Source: Streptomyces antioxidans
GTDB lineage: Bacteria; Actinomycetota; Actinomycetes; Streptomycetales; Streptomycetaceae
Reading direction: 5' to 3'
Length of the DNA: 64,000 nucleotides
Assembly: GCF_000968685.2 (NCBI RefSeq)
Contig: NZ_LAKD02000005.1
Coordinates: forward strand, 62,001 to 126,000
Shown: positions 16,165 to 24,164 of the stretch, piece after piece
Layout: every line of letters starts with the position of its first letter
Position numbering within the stretch: the first letter of the stretch is position 1
Position numbers and translations under genes: made by a program
The notes under the pieces: model-generated
The model's input: only the letters and a program-made list of their open reading frames with translations
The model's database searches: none
Told to the model about the DNA's origin: nothing

Positions 16165-16202
16165 AACGGGCCGGAGTCCGCGGTGGCGGATTCCGGCCCG
16201 TT
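16165..16202 (+). terminator. aspC terminator
   Basis: AACGGGCCGGA.TCCGC and GCGGA.TCCGGCCCGTT form a stem of about 16 pairs around a GGTG loop, 92 bp past the aspC stop and before the add start. Confidence 0.8.
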
Positions 16203-16273
16203 GCGCGTGTGCGCACCTCCCCGTTCGGGGAAAGCGGTACCCGACGGGTCCGGACGTGCGGCAGTATCTGCAG

Positions 16274-17287
16274 ATGGCACGCGATGTACACCTGCTCCCC
16301 AAAGCGCATCTGCATCTCCACTTCACCGGCTCCATGCGCCCCGGAACCCTCCTCGAACTCGCCGACAAGTACGGCGTCCATCTCCCCGAGGCACTGAGCG
16401 GCGGTGAGCCGCCGAAGCTGCGTGCCACCGATGAGCGCGGCTGGTTCCGCTTCCAGCGGCTGTACGACATCGCACGCTCCTGTCTGCGGGAGGCCGACGA
16501 CATTCGGCGGCTGGTGCGCGAGGCGGCCCAGGAGGATGTGCGGGACGGGGCCCAGTGGCTGGAGATCCAGGTGGACCCCACCTCGTACGCCCCGCGACTG
16601 GGCGGGCTGATCCCCGCGATGGAGATCATCCTGGACGCGGTCGAGAGCGCCGCCGCCGACACCGGTCTCGGGATCAGGGTCCTGGTCGCCGCCAACCGCA
16701 TGAAGCATCCGCTGGAGGCCCGCACCCTGGCCCGGCTCGCGGTGCGCTTCGCGGACCGCGGCGTCGTCGGCTTCGGCCTCTCCAACGACGAACGGCGCGG
16801 ATTCGCCCGCGACTTCGACCGGGCCTTCGCCATCGCCCGGGACGGCGGGCTGCTGGCGGTGCCGCACGGCGGCGAGCTGTCGGGCCCCGGCAGCGTCCGG
16901 GACTGCCTGGACGACCTCGGCGCGGCCCGGGTCGGCCACGGGGTGCGCGCGGCCGAGGACCCGCGGCTGCTCGCCAAGCTGGCCGAGCGCCAGGTGACCT
17001 GCGAGGTGTGCCCGGCGTCGAACGTGGCGCTCGGCGTCTACGAGAAGCCGGAGGACGTACCGCTGCGCACGCTGTACGACGCGGGGGTGCCGATGGCGCT
17101 CGGGGCGGACGACCCGCTGCTCTTCGGCTCGCGGCTGGCGGCGCAGTACGACCTGGTGCGGGAGCACCACGGCTTCACGGACGCCGAACTGGCCGAGCTG
17201 GCACGGCAGTCGGTGCGCGGCTCGGCCGCGCCGGAGGAGGTCAGGCGGCGGATGCTGGCGGAGATCGACGACTGGCTGAAGGGCTAA
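16274..17287 (+). CDS. add: Adenosine deaminase
   Basis: The enzyme hydrolyses adenosine to inosine in purine salvage. The ATG at 16274 gives 337 residues starting MARDVHLLPKAHLHLHFTGS, with zinc ligands H14 and H16. Further active-site motifs are VPHGGELSGP (the HAGE-type Glu), RVGHGVRA, and LGADDPLLFG, where the family usually has SDDP. GTYR-like plant/AMP deaminase features are absent. Deamination of adenosine is the likely activity, though some members of this branch act on adenine or on 6-aminodeoxyfutalosine. Confidence 0.88.
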   Translation: MARDVHLLPKAHLHLHFTGSMRPGTLLELADKYGVHLPEALSGGEPPKLRATDERGWFRFQRLYDIARSCLREADDIRRLVREAAQEDVRDGAQWLEIQVDPTSYAPRLGGLIPAMEIILDAVESAAADTGLGIRVLVAANRMKHPLEARTLARLAVRFADRGVVGFGLSNDERRGFARDFDRAFAIARDGGLLAVPHGGELSGPGSVRDCLDDLGAARVGHGVRAAEDPRLLAKLAERQVTCEVCPASNVALGVYEKPEDVPLRTLYDAGVPMALGADDPLLFGSRLAAQYDLVREHHGFTDAELAELARQSVRGSAAPEEVRRRMLAEIDDWLKG

Positions 17288-17289
17288 AC

Positions 17290-17311
17290 CAGAGTCGCAC
17301 GTGCAACTCTG
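17290..17311. terminator. Inverted repeat between convergent add and murB
   Basis: CAGAGT (17290-17295) and ACTCTG (17306-17311) flank GCACGTGC. It lies in the 34-bp gap between two convergent genes and could serve both, though the stem is short. Confidence 0.4.
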
Positions 17312-17321
17312 CTCGTGGGCT

Positions 17322-18377
17322 TCAGATGCTCACGCCCACCGTCACCGGCTCGTTGACCAGCCGGATCCCGAACGCCTCCTCGACCCCGGCCATCACCTCG
17401 CGGGCCAGCGCCAGCAGGTCCTCGGTGGTGGCCCGGCCCCGGTTGGTGAGGGCGAGGGTGTGCTTGGTGGAGATCCGGGCCGGGCCAGTGCCGTAGCCCT
17501 TGGTGAAGCCCGCCCTGTCGATCAGCCAGGCAGCGGAGGTCTTGATCAGGCCGTCGCCCGCGGGGAAGGCGGGGGGTGCGGTGTCCGGGCCCAGGCGCTC
17601 GGCGACGCGGGCCAGGAAGGCTGCGTGGGCGTCCCGGTCGAGCACCGGGTTGGTGAAGAACGACCCCGCTGACCAGGTGTCGTGGTCTCCGGGGTCGAGC
17701 ACCATGCCCTTGCCCGCGCGCAGTCCGAGGACGGTCTCGCGGGCGACGGCGGCCGGCACCCGGTCCCCCACCTCGACGCCGAGCACCCGTGCGGTCTCGG
17801 CATACCGGACGGGCGCGGAGAGCCCGCCCGCGTCCTCCAGTTCGAAGCGGACCCGGAGCACCACATGGCGGTCCGGATCGGCCTTGAAGCGGCTGTGGCG
17901 GTAGGAGAAGGCGCAGTCGGCGTTCGGGATCGTGACGACCTCGTCGGCGCGGCGGTCGTAGGCGATCACCTCGGTGATCGTGGCGGAGACCTCCTGGCCG
18001 TAGGCGCCGACGTTCTGTATCGGCGTCGCGCCCGCGGAGCCGGGGATTCCGGCGAGGCATTCGATGCCCGCGAGCCCGGCGCGGACCGTACGGGCGACGG
18101 CGGCCGACCAGTTCTCGCCCGCGGCGAGCTCCAGGCGGCTGCCGTCGAGGGTGAAGCCGCTGGTGGCGATGTGCAGGGCGGTGCCGTCGAAGCCCTTGTC
18201 GGCGATGACCAGATTGCTGCCGCCGCCGATCACCAGCAGCGGGGTCCCGGCCGCGTCGGCCTCCCGGACCGCGGCGATGACCTCGTCGTCGGTGGTGGCC
18301 GTGAGCAGCCGGTTGGCCGGTCCGCCGAGACGGAAGGTGGTGAGGGGCGCGAGGGGGGCGTCGTGGAGTTCCTGCAC
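17322..18377 (-). CDS. murB: UDP-N-acetylmuramate dehydrogenase (UDP-N-acetylenolpyruvoylglucosamine reductase)
   Basis: MurB reduces the enolpyruvyl group to make UDP-MurNAc for peptidoglycan, using FAD and NADPH. I take GTG 18377 (VQELHDAPLAPLTTFRLGGP), giving 351 residues. FAD-binding motifs LLVIGGGSNLV and GIPGSAGATPIQNVGAYGQE are present. The catalytic tyrosine region is AFSYRHSRFK, and the catalytic serine region is AGSFFTNPV, as in type I MurB. The upstream open frame extends further but has no coding support. It follows the MaoC gene after about 106 bp. Confidence 0.96.
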   Translation of the reverse strand: MQELHDAPLAPLTTFRLGGPANRLLTATTDDEVIAAVREADAAGTPLLVIGGGSNLVIADKGFDGTALHIATSGFTLDGSRLELAAGENWSAAVARTVRAGLAGIECLAGIPGSAGATPIQNVGAYGQEVSATITEVIAYDRRADEVVTIPNADCAFSYRHSRFKADPDRHVVLRVRFELEDAGGLSAPVRYAETARVLGVEVGDRVPAAVARETVLGLRAGKGMVLDPGDHDTWSAGSFFTNPVLDRDAHAAFLARVAERLGPDTAPPAFPAGDGLIKTSAAWLIDRAGFTKGYGTGPARISTKHTLALTNRGRATTEDLLALAREVMAGVEEAFGIRLVNEPVTVGVSI

Positions 18378-18483
18378 GCGCTCAAGAGTACGGGGGTGCC
18401 CCCCGGGCTCCTGGAGGCGGCCGCCCCCGGTGTGGGGGATCCGGGGGCCGGCGGACCTGCGGGCCGTAAGGGGCTCGGACGGC

Positions 18484-18918
18484 TCAGCCGAGCCGTACCA
18501 CGGCGCGGGCCCGGCCAAGCACCTTGTGGCCGGCGCTGATCGCCGTGATGTCGAGGCGCACCGTACGGGCCTCGTCGTCCAGCTTGGCGGTGACCTTGGC
18601 GCCGATCTCGATGACCGCGCCCTTGTCGTCGTTGGGGACCACGACGGGCCGGGTGAAGCGGACGCCGTACTCGACGAGGGCGCCGGGGTCCCCGGCCCAC
18701 TCGGTGACCACCCGGGCCGCCTCGGCCATGGTGTAGGCGCCGTGCGCGATGACGTCGGGGAGGCCGACCTCCTTGGCGAACTTCTCGTTCCAGTGGATCG
18801 GGTTGAAGTCGCCCGAGGCGCCCGCGTAGCGCACGAGATCGGCGCGGTTCACCCGGAACTCGCGCGTCGGCACCTCGGTGCCGACCTCCACGGCGTCATA
18901 CGAGATCCTTGCCGTCAT
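18484..18918 (-). CDS. MaoC-family dehydratase, HadB-like (catalytic half)
   Basis: This is a hot-dog-fold (R)-specific hydratase/dehydratase of 144 residues. The hydratase-2 motif YAGASGDFNPIHWNEKF is intact, with the catalytic pair D37 and H42. It overlaps the upstream MaoC gene by 4 bp (ATGA type), so the two are translated together. In mycobacteria the HadA-HadB pair next to rpmG removes water from beta-hydroxyacyl chains during mycolate synthesis. Streptomyces makes no mycolates, so the substrate here is probably another 3-hydroxyacyl thioester; that is inference. Confidence 0.88.
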   Translation of the reverse strand: MTARISYDAVEVGTEVPTREFRVNRADLVRYAGASGDFNPIHWNEKFAKEVGLPDVIAHGAYTMAEAARVVTEWAGDPGALVEYGVRFTRPVVVPNDDKGAVIEIGAKVTAKLDDEARTVRLDITAISAGHKVLGRARAVVRLG

Positions 18919-19385
18919 CTGCTCTCCTCCACCTGTGCGTCAGCGGCGCGGGCCACCAGCGTCGTGAACGACGTCGCTACATGATCACCCGACTCGTCGT
19001 GGACCTCACCGCGGACGGACAGGATGTCGTTGCCCGCCAGCGACTTGATCGAGTCGATGATCGAGGTGACCTTCAGACGGTCCCCCGCGCGGACCGGGCG
19101 GGTGTACTCGAACCGCTGGTCGCCGTGGACCACCCGGCTGTAGTCCAGCCCCAGCTGCGGGTCCTCGACCACCTGCTTCCCGGCCGCCTTGAAGGTGATC
19201 GTGAAGATGAACGTCGGCGGGGCGATCACATCGGGGTAGCCGAGGTCCCGGGCCGCCTCGGGGTCGGTGTAGACCGGATTGGCGTCACCGAGGGAGTCGG
19301 CGAATTCCCGGATCTTCTCCCGGCCGACCTCGTACGCGGCGGTGGGCGGGTAGGTCCGCCCCACGAAGGACTGGTCGAGCGCCAT
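18915..19385 (-). CDS. MaoC/FAS1-like dehydratase, HadA-like (non-catalytic half)
   Basis: This 156-residue hot-dog protein begins MALDQSFVGRTYPPTAAYEV. At the place where HadB has GDFNPIH it has GDANPVYTD, so the catalytic histidine is replaced by tyrosine. That pattern fits HadA, which shapes the substrate channel while HadB supplies catalysis. It is the first gene of the pair, with murB downstream and rpmG upstream, the same neighbourhood as mycobacterial rpmG-hadAB. Confidence 0.87.
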   Translation of the reverse strand: MALDQSFVGRTYPPTAAYEVGREKIREFADSLGDANPVYTDPEAARDLGYPDVIAPPTFIFTITFKAAGKQVVEDPQLGLDYSRVVHGDQRFEYTRPVRAGDRLKVTSIIDSIKSLAGNDILSVRGEVHDESGDHVATSFTTLVARAADAQVEESR

Positions 19386-19421
19386 CGGCGCACACCTCCT
19401 GCGATTGAATTACCAACGAAA

Positions 19422-19454
19422 CGAGGCCGCCCCCCGCGAGTGGGGGCGGCCTCG
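19422..19454 (-). terminator. rpmG intrinsic terminator
   Basis: CGAGGCCGCCCCC and GGGGGCGGCCTCG form a perfect 13-bp stem with a 7-nt loop, 15 bp past the rpmG stop. On the minus strand it is followed by TTTCGTT, so it is a classic intrinsic terminator. Confidence 0.9.
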
Positions 19455-19469
19455 AATGAGAGTTTATTG

Positions 19470-19634
19470 CTATCGCGTCTCACGGTGCGCGGTGTGCGCG
19501 TTGCAACGCGGGCAGTGCTTCTTGATCTCAAGACGATCCGGGTCGTTGCGTCGGTTCTTCTTGGTGATGTAGTTCCGCTCCTTGCACTCCACGCAGGCCA
19601 GCGTGATCTTCGGGCGGACGTCGGTGGCAGCCAC
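19470..19634 (-). CDS. rpmG: 50S ribosomal protein L33 (zinc-binding type)
   Basis: L33 is a small protein near the E site of the large subunit. The GTG at 19634 gives 54 residues: [20 protein letters not shown] onward. Two CxxC pairs (CVEC and CPRC) mark the zinc-containing form; many Streptomyces also have a zinc-free copy under zinc control elsewhere. The upstream in-frame extension would run into tRNA-Met and is rejected. Confidence 0.97.
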   Translation of the reverse strand: MAATDVRPKITLACVECKERNYITKKNRRNDPDRLEIKKHCPRCNAHTAHRETR

Positions 19635-19721
19635 GTGAGTGCTCCTTGACGAACGGATTAGGGGATGAACGCAGAAAGAGTAGCCGATCGAAGGACCGAC
19701 CCCACAATCGGCTACTGTCAG

Positions 19722-19794
19722 TAGCGGTGACCGGACTTGAACCGGTGACACAGCGATTATGAGCCGCTTGCTCTACCGACTGAGCTACACCGCT
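19722..19794 (-). tRNA. tRNA-Met (CAT, elongator)
   Basis: The 73-nt cloverleaf has acceptor AGCGGTG/CACCGCT, D-arm TAGCTCAGTCGGTAGAGC, anticodon loop CTCATAA (CAT) and T-loop GGTTCAAGTCC. It lacks the three G-C pairs and the acceptor mismatch of the initiator, so it is elongator tRNA-Met. The CCA end is not encoded. Confidence 0.95.
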
Positions 19795-19853
19795 GTGATG
19801 CGAGCGACCCCCCGCTCGACCAGCGTAGCGGAACGGGAAGCCTCACACATCAG

Positions 19854-19926
19854 AGCCCCAATACGGAATCGAACCGTAGACCTTCTCCTTACCATGGAGA
19901 CGCTCTGCCGACTGAGCTATTGGGGC
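19854..19926 (-). tRNA. tRNA-Thr (GGT)
   Basis: The 73-nt cloverleaf has acceptor GCCCCAA/TTGGGGC, D-arm TAGCTCAGTCGGCAGAGC, anticodon stem TCTCC/GGAGA around loop ATGGTAA (anticodon GGT), and T-loop GGTTCGATTCC. The discriminator is U and CCA is not encoded. Confidence 0.95.
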
Positions 19927-20154
19927 GAGCGATGAAGACATTACACGGTCGGCCGCCGAAGGTGAAATCCGTATCGGCCCCTGGTCACCCCGGACTCACG
20001 CACCACACCAGTACGACTATTCGGCTCCTCCGCGAAGCCGCCGCCACCTCGTCCTAGGCTTCGCTTCGCACCCGCGTGATCTTGGCTGCGCACGCATCCG
20101 ACGCGTGCCCGGCGCATCACCCGTCGCGTGCTCGGCGCGAATCCCAGGAGCGCG

Positions 20155-21468
20155 ATGCCCGAGAGCCAGCAGCAGCCGCAACAGCCGCAACGGCCGCCCA
20201 GGAGCGGCGGAGCGGCCCCCGGCGAGCCCACCGCTCTGGTGCTCGGCGGCGTCCGGCTCGCCGACGGGCGCACCGTGGACGTCCGGCTCAGCGGCGGACG
20301 GATCGAGGCCGTGGGCACGGCGGGCAGCCTCCTCCCCGGTGCCCGGCTGGACCTCGGCGGCTATCTGCTGCTGCCCGCCCCCGCCGAACCCCACGCCCAC
20401 TGCGACACCGCCCTTACGGCCGACATGGCGGGCCCGGTCCCGTACGCCCCCGGGGATGTCCAGCGCCGCACCGTCGAGGCCGCCCTGCTCCAACTCGGCC
20501 ACGGGGCGACGGCGCTGCGCACCCATGTCCGCGTCGGCGGGGTGCACGGACTGCGCTCCCTGGACGCGGTCCTGGAGGCGGGTCGGGCGCTGCGCGGGCT
20601 CACCGAGCTGAGCGCGGTGGCGGTGCCCCGGGTGCTGACGGGGGCCGCGGGGGCGGACGGTCTGGCGATGTTGCGGGACGCGGTGGGGATGGGGGCGTCG
20701 GTCATCGGCGGCTGCCCCGACCTCGACCCGGATCCGACCGGCCACGCCGAGGCCGTCCTCGACCTCGCCGCCCGCCACGGCTGCGCCGTCGATCTGCACA
20801 CGGACGGTGACGACCCGGCCCGCCTCGCCCGGTTCGCGGCGATGGCCGGGGGCCTGCGGCCGGGCGTCACCATCGGCCCCTGCGGCGGGCTGTCCCGGCT
20901 GCCCGCGGAGGCGGCGGGGAGGATCGCCGAGCGGCTGGCGGCGGCCGGGGTGACCGTCGTCTGTCTCCCCCAGGGCGACTGCGCCGGGCTGGAGCACCAG
21001 GGCATGCGGGGAGCGCCCACCCGCGTCTGCGCGCCGGTGCGGCTGCTGCGCGCCGCGGGCGTGCGGGTGGCCGCGGGCAGCGGTGCGCTGCGGGACGCGG
21101 TGAACCCCGTGGGGCGCGGCGATCCCCTGGAGGCCGCCTTTCTGCTGGCGTCCGGGGGCGAGTCGCGGCCGGAGGAGGCGTACGAGGCGGTGTGCGCACG
21201 GGCGCGGACCGCGATGGGGCTGGCCGAGGTGCGGGTGGAGGCCGGGTTCCCGGCGGAGCTGCTAGCGGTGCGCGGGGACGGGCTCGCGGGGGTGCTCTCG
21301 CTCGGGTACAGCAGGGTCGTGGTGCACCGGGGGCGGGTGGTGGCCCGGACCAGCGCGGTGCGGGAGTACTGCGACTCGGCGGCCGCGGCGGCGTTGGATC
21401 TGCCCCGGCAGACACGGCCGCAGAGCGGTGGCGAGCAACGGCCGCAGAGCGGCGGCGAGCAACAGTAG
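20155..21468 (+). CDS. Amidohydrolase-superfamily protein, cytosine-deaminase-like but apparently degenerate
   Basis: The ATG at 20155 has AGGAG four bases upstream and gives 437 residues. After a Gln/Pro-rich start, a small beta domain (about 28-72) leads to the metal motif EPHAHCDTAL with H80 and H82. VDLHTDGDDPARL supplies a third histidine. Where cytosine deaminases have a conserved S-H-x-x-A, this protein reads IGPCGGLS. Where they have the catalytic aspartate (FGHDD), it reads AAGSGALRD. Two catalytic positions therefore seem changed. It may be a divergent enzyme or a non-catalytic relative; the substrate is unknown. The C-terminus repeats PQSGGEQ twice. Confidence 0.75.
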   Translation: MPESQQQPQQPQRPPRSGGAAPGEPTALVLGGVRLADGRTVDVRLSGGRIEAVGTAGSLLPGARLDLGGYLLLPAPAEPHAHCDTALTADMAGPVPYAPGDVQRRTVEAALLQLGHGATALRTHVRVGGVHGLRSLDAVLEAGRALRGLTELSAVAVPRVLTGAAGADGLAMLRDAVGMGASVIGGCPDLDPDPTGHAEAVLDLAARHGCAVDLHTDGDDPARLARFAAMAGGLRPGVTIGPCGGLSRLPAEAAGRIAERLAAAGVTVVCLPQGDCAGLEHQGMRGAPTRVCAPVRLLRAAGVRVAAGSGALRDAVNPVGRGDPLEAAFLLASGGESRPEEAYEAVCARARTAMGLAEVRVEAGFPAELLAVRGDGLAGVLSLGYSRVVVHRGRVVARTSAVREYCDSAAAAALDLPRQTRPQSGGEQRPQSGGEQQ

Positions 21469-21492
21469 GCCGCACGGCGTACGGTCGGGATC

Positions 21493-22158
21493 ATGCGCAT
21501 TGTCATCGCTGGTGGACATGGACAGATCGCGCTGCGGCTGGAGCGGCTGCTCACCGCGCGCGGAGACGAAGTGGCGGGCATCATCCGCAAGCCGGAGCAG
21601 GCCGGCGACCTGCTGGCGTCGGGCACCGAACCGGTCGTCTGCGACCTGGAGTCGGTCTCCCTGGAGGACGTGGTCAAGCATCTGGAGGGCGCGGACGCGG
21701 CCGTCTTCGCGGCCGGAGCGGGCCCCGGCAGCGGTGCCGACCGTAAGGACACCGTCGACCACCGGTCCGCGGTGCTCTTCGCGGACGCGGCCGAACGGGC
21801 CGGGGCCCGGCGGTTCCTGATCGTCTCCACGACCGGCGCCTCCCACGAGCCGCCGCCCGACACCGACCCGGTCTTCGCCGCCTATCTGCGCGCCAAGGCC
21901 GCGGCGGACGACGACATCCGCGCCCGGGGCGGCCTCGACTGGACCGTGCTGCGCCCGGGACGGCTGACGAACGAACCGGGCACGGGCCGGGTGAAGCTGG
22001 CCGAACGCACCGGCCGCGCCGAGATCACCCGCGACGATGTGGCCGCGGTCCTGGTCGCCCTCCTGGACGAGCCCCGTACGGCGGGCCGCACGCTGGAGCT
22101 GGTCAACGGCGACACGGCGGTGGCGGACGCGGTGGGGTCGGTCGCCGAGCGGGGGTGA
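21493..22158 (+). CDS. NAD(P)-binding SDR-like protein (atypical SDR, NmrA/BVR-B type)
   Basis: The 221-residue protein begins MRIVIAGGHGQIALRLERLL, a glycine-rich dinucleotide motif of atypical short-chain dehydrogenases (GGHGQIA). VVCDLESVSLEDV, ADAAVFAAG and RFLIVSTTGA follow the Rossmann pattern; LDWTVLRPGRLTNEPGTG is characteristic of the SDR_a5 group. The canonical YxxxK is replaced by YLRAK. It begins 24 bp after the amidohydrolase and is probably cotranscribed. The substrate is not predictable. Confidence 0.85.
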   Translation: MRIVIAGGHGQIALRLERLLTARGDEVAGIIRKPEQAGDLLASGTEPVVCDLESVSLEDVVKHLEGADAAVFAAGAGPGSGADRKDTVDHRSAVLFADAAERAGARRFLIVSTTGASHEPPPDTDPVFAAYLRAKAAADDDIRARGGLDWTVLRPGRLTNEPGTGRVKLAERTGRAEITRDDVAAVLVALLDEPRTAGRTLELVNGDTAVADAVGSVAERG

Positions 22159-22187
22159 GGGGCCGGGTCGGCGCGGCCCGGCCCCTC
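22157..22187. terminator. Bidirectional terminator overlapping two stop codons
   Basis: GAGGGGCCGGG (22157-22167) and CCCGGCCCCTC (22177-22187) form a perfect 11-bp stem. The left arm includes the last two bases of the SDR stop codon and the right arm overlaps the stop of the convergent DUF3574 gene. Confidence 0.75.
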
Positions 22188-22653
22188 AGAAGTCCACCCG
22201 CGCCGGGGCGTCGGCCCGTGCCACGGACTCCTGGGCGTACTGGCGCTCGTACGCCGTACGGACCCGTTCGATCCGCGGGTCCTGCGCCCCCGCCTCGGAC
22301 TTCGGATAGAGCAGGACCACCTCGTACGAGCGCTCCCGCTCGATCGTCCCGTTCCGGTCCCGCCACTGCCCCCGGCCGTCGTGGATCGTCAGGCCCGCGG
22401 GGAAGCGCGGGGTGATCTGCCGGTCCACGAAGGCCAGGAACTGCTTCTCGGTGACGGGCGGCCCGCCGTCGGGGCGCTCGGTGCCGAAGAAGAGCCGGGT
22501 CTCGACGTACGGCGCGCCCCGGCCCGCGGCGCCGGAGCCCGCCGCGGCGGGCGGATCGTCCAGCGCGGCGTACGCGGCGACGGGGGTGGCGGCGGCGAGG
22601 GCGAAGGCCGCCCCGACGGCGGCGAGACGGACGCGCGGCTTCATGGTCGGCAT
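22186..22653 (-). CDS. Secreted DUF3574-family protein
   Basis: The 155-residue product has an N-terminal signal peptide (about residues 1-30, ending ATPVAAYAALDD). The mature part carries the DUF3574 core: VETRLFFGTERPDGGPPVTE, FVDRQITPRFPAGLTIHDG, GQWRDRNGTIERERSYEVVL. The family is widespread but has no established function. It is monocistronic and convergent with the SDR gene. Confidence 0.8.
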   Translation of the reverse strand: MPTMKPRVRLAAVGAAFALAAATPVAAYAALDDPPAAAGSGAAGRGAPYVETRLFFGTERPDGGPPVTEKQFLAFVDRQITPRFPAGLTIHDGRGQWRDRNGTIERERSYEVVLLYPKSEAGAQDPRIERVRTAYERQYAQESVARADAPARVDF

Positions 22654-22857
22654 CGCCCGATCGTCCCGGCCCCGCGCCCCCTCGGGAAGAGCGCCTTACG
22701 GTGCGCACCGGCGCGCGGCGCGGGACACATGCGCGCACGGCTCGGGGCGGCATCCGCGCGACGCGACGCGCACATCCCCGCGCGGCCCGGGGTGCCCGCG
22801 GAAACGGGACCTTCTCTTGTTGGTTAAGGCGATCCGCCCTAATCTGCCGCCACCGAA

Positions 22858-22874
22858 TCTGACGACTCGTCAGA
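22858..22874. promoter_or_regulatory. Candidate operator upstream of an amidohydrolase gene
   Basis: TCTGACG ACT CGTCAGA is a perfect inverted repeat (7 bp arms, 3 bp spacer) 70 bp upstream of the ATG at 22944, followed at 22883 by a half-site-like ATCCGTCAGA. TetR-type regulators bind sites of this form. The regulator is not in the window, so this is inference from symmetry alone. Confidence 0.45.
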
Positions 22875-22943
22875 TCCATGAGATCCGTCAGACCGCAGGG
22901 AACGGACAGGCCCACCACGAGGAGACCGGGGAGAGATGACGAG

Positions 22944-24164
22944 ATGACCGGCGAGACGAACGGCACCACCGAGCTGCCCCTGGTCATCAGCGTCGATGAC
23001 CATGTGATCGAGCCCGCACACCTCTTCGAGACCTGGCTCCCGGCCAAGTACCGGGACCGCGGCCCCAAGCCCCTCACGGCCGGGATCGGCGAACTGGCCT
23101 ACATCGGCGGCAAGTACAAGTTCACCACCGACCCGGACGGCCAGCTGACCGACTGGTGGAGCTACGAGGGCGACCTCTTCCCCTACAAGCGGATCATCGC
23201 CGCCGTCGGCTTCTCGCGCGACGAGATGACCCTCGACGGCATCACCCGCGAGCAGATGCGCCGCGGCTGCTGGGACCCCAAGGACCGGCTCGCCGACATG
23301 GACCTCAACCACGTCGAGGCGTCACTGTGCTTCCCGACCTTCCCCCGCTTCTGCGGCCAGACCTTCGCCGAGGCGAGGGACAAGGAGGTCGGGCTGGCGT
23401 GCGTCCGCGCGTACAACGACTGGATGGTCGAGGAGTGGTGCGGCGACAGCGGCGGCCGCCTCATCCCGCTCTGCCTGATCCCCCTCTGGGACGTCGACCT
23501 CGCCGTACGGGAGGTCCGCCGCAACGCGGCCCGCGGCGTCCGCGCGGTGACCTTCAGCGAGATCCCCACCTACCTCGGGCTCCCCAGCATCCACAGCGGC
23601 TACTGGGACCCGTTCTTCGCCGAGTGCGAGGCCACGGGGACGGTCGTGTGCATGCACATCGGATCCTCCTCCCAGATGCCCGCCGCCTCCCCCGACGCCC
23701 CACCGGCCGTCCAGGCCTCGCTGAGCTTCAACAACGCCATGGCGTCGATGATGGACTTCCTCTTCAGCGGCGTCCTGGTCGCCTTCCCGCGCCTGAAGCT
23801 GGCCTACGCCGAGGGCCAGATGGGCTGGATCCCCTACGCCCTGGAGCGCGCCGACGACGTCTGGGAGGAGCACCGCGCCTGGGGCGGCGTCCGCGACCTC
23901 ATCCCCGAGCCGCCGTCCACGTACTACTACCGGCAGATCTTCTGCTGCTTCTTCCGCGACAAGCACGGGGTCGCCTCGCTGGACACGGTCGGCGTGGACA
24001 ACGCCACCTTCGAGACCGACTACCCCCACGTCGACTCCACCTGGCCGCACACCCGCCGCATCGCCGCCGAGCATGTGGCCGGCCTCTCCCCCGAGACCAC
24101 GTACAAGATCCTCCGCGGCAACGCGATCCGGATGCTGGAGCTGGACCTCGACCGCCGCGGCTAG
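22944..24164 (+). CDS. Amidohydrolase family 2 protein (ACMSD-like metal-dependent hydrolase/decarboxylase)
   Basis: The ATG at 22944 (GGGGAGAGATGACG upstream) gives 406 residues. ISVDDHVIEPAHLFETWLP is the N-terminal motif of this amidohydrolase_2 subgroup, and GCWDPKDRLADMDLNHVEAS, VVCMHIGSSSQMPA, YAEGQMGWIPYALERAD and the C-terminal ETDYPHVDSTWPHTR with its metal-binding Asp complete it. Related proteins are hydrolases or non-oxidative decarboxylases in catabolic or acyl-CoA-linked clusters. The palindrome upstream points to a ligand-responsive repressor. The last 4 bp overlap the convergent mscL gene. Confidence 0.85.
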   Translation: MTGETNGTTELPLVISVDDHVIEPAHLFETWLPAKYRDRGPKPLTAGIGELAYIGGKYKFTTDPDGQLTDWWSYEGDLFPYKRIIAAVGFSRDEMTLDGITREQMRRGCWDPKDRLADMDLNHVEASLCFPTFPRFCGQTFAEARDKEVGLACVRAYNDWMVEEWCGDSGGRLIPLCLIPLWDVDLAVREVRRNAARGVRAVTFSEIPTYLGLPSIHSGYWDPFFAECEATGTVVCMHIGSSSQMPAASPDAPPAVQASLSFNNAMASMMDFLFSGVLVAFPRLKLAYAEGQMGWIPYALERADDVWEEHRAWGGVRDLIPEPPSTYYYRQIFCCFFRDKHGVASLDTVGVDNATFETDYPHVDSTWPHTRRIAAEHVAGLSPETTYKILRGNAIRMLELDLDRRG

